Part shown: in pieces, positions 1 through 30,000 of the stretch
Position numbering within the stretch: the first letter of the stretch is position 1
How the letters are laid out: each line of letters starts with the position of its first letter
From: Armadillidium nasatum
Taxonomy: Eukaryota > Arthropoda > Malacostraca > Isopoda > Armadillidiidae
DNA length: 30,000 bases
Assembly: GCA_009176605.1 (NCBI GenBank)
Contig: SEYY01022447.1
Span: forward strand, 12,501-42,500
Direction: 5' to 3'
Notes under the pieces: model-generated
Seen by the model: only the letters and a program-made list of their open reading frames with translations
Databases searched by the model: none
Told to the model about the DNA's origin: nothing
Position numbers and translations under genes: made by a program

Positions 1-1
1 T

Positions 2-28365
<28,364 letters not shown>

Positions 28366-28599
28366 GTATGTTGTCATAAAGAAATATTTGCATAAAGTTT
28401 TGCATTTTTATTTTTATTATTAGTACTAGTATTAAATTTCATATTTTTAATTCAAAATCTAAGTTGTGTTATTTATATTTCAAGCAGATGTTGTTGTTTC
28501 TTAGTTCTAGAAGGAAAAAAAAAGCTTTAAATTAAGATGGATTATGTATTAAAAACAAAACATGACGCATTGAATATATATATAGTGACAAAGAGGAAA

Positions 28600-29575
28600 A
28601 AGAACAAACCACAAGTTTATGACCCCTCTAATGTTTGCATGATTTTGAAGCCTGTGCCATCAACATCACATATCTTGAATATAGGGGTGAATGACCACCC
28701 TATAAAAGGGGTGTAGTGTGAAGAACTTTTGAACTCGAATCGGAGCACACAACTTCTTATAAGCTTTTTTAGTAAGACATATAATGTGATCCTTCCAAGA
28801 CATAGACTTAAAAATAAAACACCGTGAAAATTAAAAACAAACGAAGGTTTGAGTTGTATGTTTTCAAAAATGTTATAGGTGTGCAGAGAATAATATAGAA
28901 TAGAAAAATGAAGGAATAAAAACAGCTGTGTTTTCTCTTCAAGGTTAGAATTCAAAAAAGACCGAAGGGTAGTTGCCCAAAAGCCACACTTCTAGCTGAG
29001 TTATTTCCAATCGGATAAGAAGTCTTTTAAAATGAAAGGAATAATGAAGAGTGGAGTCCTTGACATGTAAGTGAATTGGTGACAAAATGGTGGGAAGTCA
29101 TTAATGAAAAGTTGAAAAAGTTAAGGATAGGACGGAACCCCTAAGAAATACCACTATTAATAGGTTTAAAGGACGAATGGTGGCTGTCAACAACAACTGG
29201 CTTTGGGCGACGGGAAAGGGAAATAAAGAATTTCATTAGGCAGAAAAATAGACACTGAAAGAGGAAGTTCAAAAATTGAAGCTTTTGTGTTAGACTCTAT
29301 TGAGTGATTTCGTAATTTCTAGCAGAGGACCAAGAGTCAGGGATTTGGGAAAGATTACCATTTGAATGTCCCTTTCAGAAACCATACTATCGGTCGGAGG
29401 TGTGGTTAGATAATTTAAGAGGTTTTAAAATCATTCAAATAAGGGTAGACTCGAAAGCTATTGGGAATAATATTTAAATAAAATAACAATAATTAGAGGG
29501 GTGAAAGGGGGTCTTCCTTTATCAGTACAGGTTGAATGGAACGCCCATTTCCAGCAAGATGGAAAGAAATTGATA
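28600..29575 (-). pseudogene. LINE RT fossil, minus strand (family of the nested LINE)
   Basis: Minus-strand frames give SMSWKDHI, KKAYKKLCAPIRVQKFFTLH (compare SWKPHITMVARVASKKLGVL), and the plus-strand stretch 29085..29245 aligns word by word with 19560..19700 of the nested LINE (GTCATTAATGAAAAG, GAACCCCTAAGAAATACCAC, TCAACAACAACTG, GGGAAAG), i.e. the VPQGSVLSP region. 29440..29575 parallels 19975..20065. Heavily mutated, no open frame of use. Confidence 0.72.
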
Positions 29576-30000
29576 GATATACTATTGACTATAAATTAAA
29601 TAGTTTCCCAAATCAGGATGCAAGCTCAGAAACTCGAAGTTTTAAGAATCGCAGGTGGTATTTAATCACTACCGTACACCTTAATATTAGAGAGACAGAC
29701 AGAGAGAGCAGAGCAGAGCAGATCAAAAACTCAGTTATTAGAAGAAACAATATTAGGCAAATGATGTTGGAAGGAGTGAGGAGTAATATCACTACCAAAA
29801 CAAAATGCTCAATAGAGCATTAGTTAGTTTTGATGTTTCCGAATAAATATATTTACAAAAAGTATTTACGGATTTACGAAAAGAAGTAAATTAGAAATGT
29901 TAATTGTAACAGAAGCTTAATAACTTTGTGAGATTGATGATAAAGTGGTTGAAAGATGCAAGTATTTGTCAGGCTATTGTAGTTGAATTCGTGAAGTGAG
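29576..30000. other. Intron 11 tail; unassigned, possible RT trace
   Basis: The 95-codon frame at 29536..29823 has no family I recognise. Near 29930, EIDDKVVERCKYLSGY on the plus strand resembles a LINE RT segment (V..FKYLG), but it is too short to assign. CAGAGCAG words repeat at 29700..29725. Confidence 0.3.

Noticed and set aside
29536..29823. 95-codon plus-strand frame
   Set aside because: No family recognised; the first part overlaps a minus-strand LINE fossil and the rest is low-complexity; kept only as unassigned.

Overview
This is a eukaryotic window and almost certainly comes from an invertebrate animal. It carries part of one spliced host gene, with GT-AG introns that keep frame. 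Those introns are filled with long (AT)n arrays and metazoan-type transposable elements: APE-type non-LTR retrotransposons, Tc1/mariner elements and hAT elements. The phylum cannot be fixed from the sequence. A mollusc or an arthropod would fit, but this is inference.

Host gene. Eleven consecutive plus-strand exons (2..125, 2610..2677, 2759..2948, 6417..6558, 12748..12862, 22374..22470, 22646..22788, 23733..23872, 25907..26138, 28168..28198, 28299..28365) join in phase at all ten junctions. They encode about 450 residues of an ABCA-subfamily transporter closest, from memory of the family, to ABCA5. The part present is the last membrane helix of the first transmembrane domain, the linker, the complete first nucleotide-binding domain (Walker A, Q-loop, LSGGQ, Walker B, H-loop all intact), the post-NBD regulatory segment and the start of an acidic linker. 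The gene is open at both ends of the window.

Introns. Bases 126..22960 hold about 24 long (AT)n arrays, roughly 2.8 kb by hand tally. Most transposon insertions start and stop at the edge of one. Intron 1 has a Tc1 fossil. Intron 3 has a nearly full-length dead Tc1 transposase and a LINE 3' end. Intron 4 has a LINE RT fossil, a mariner-type transposase fossil, a 954-bp foldback element with long inverted repeats, and a GC-ended hAT derivative whose interior is a 1-kb palindrome next to a BED-finger remnant. Intron 5 has a 300-bp hairpin element, then a nearly full-length LINE encoding a 2A ribosome-skipping motif plus a PHD-like finger ahead of its endonuclease, then a hAT element with a second LINE nested inside it.

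From 22.96 kb to the end no long (AT)n array occurs. The introns there are AT-rich with scattered LINE fossils. One LINE 3' end runs directly into the acceptor of exon 8, so the splice site may be transposon-derived.

Apart from the ABCA gene, every recognisable coding stretch belongs to a mobile element and is broken by frameshifts, stops or truncation. The 2A-PHD-EN-RT LINE is the best preserved.
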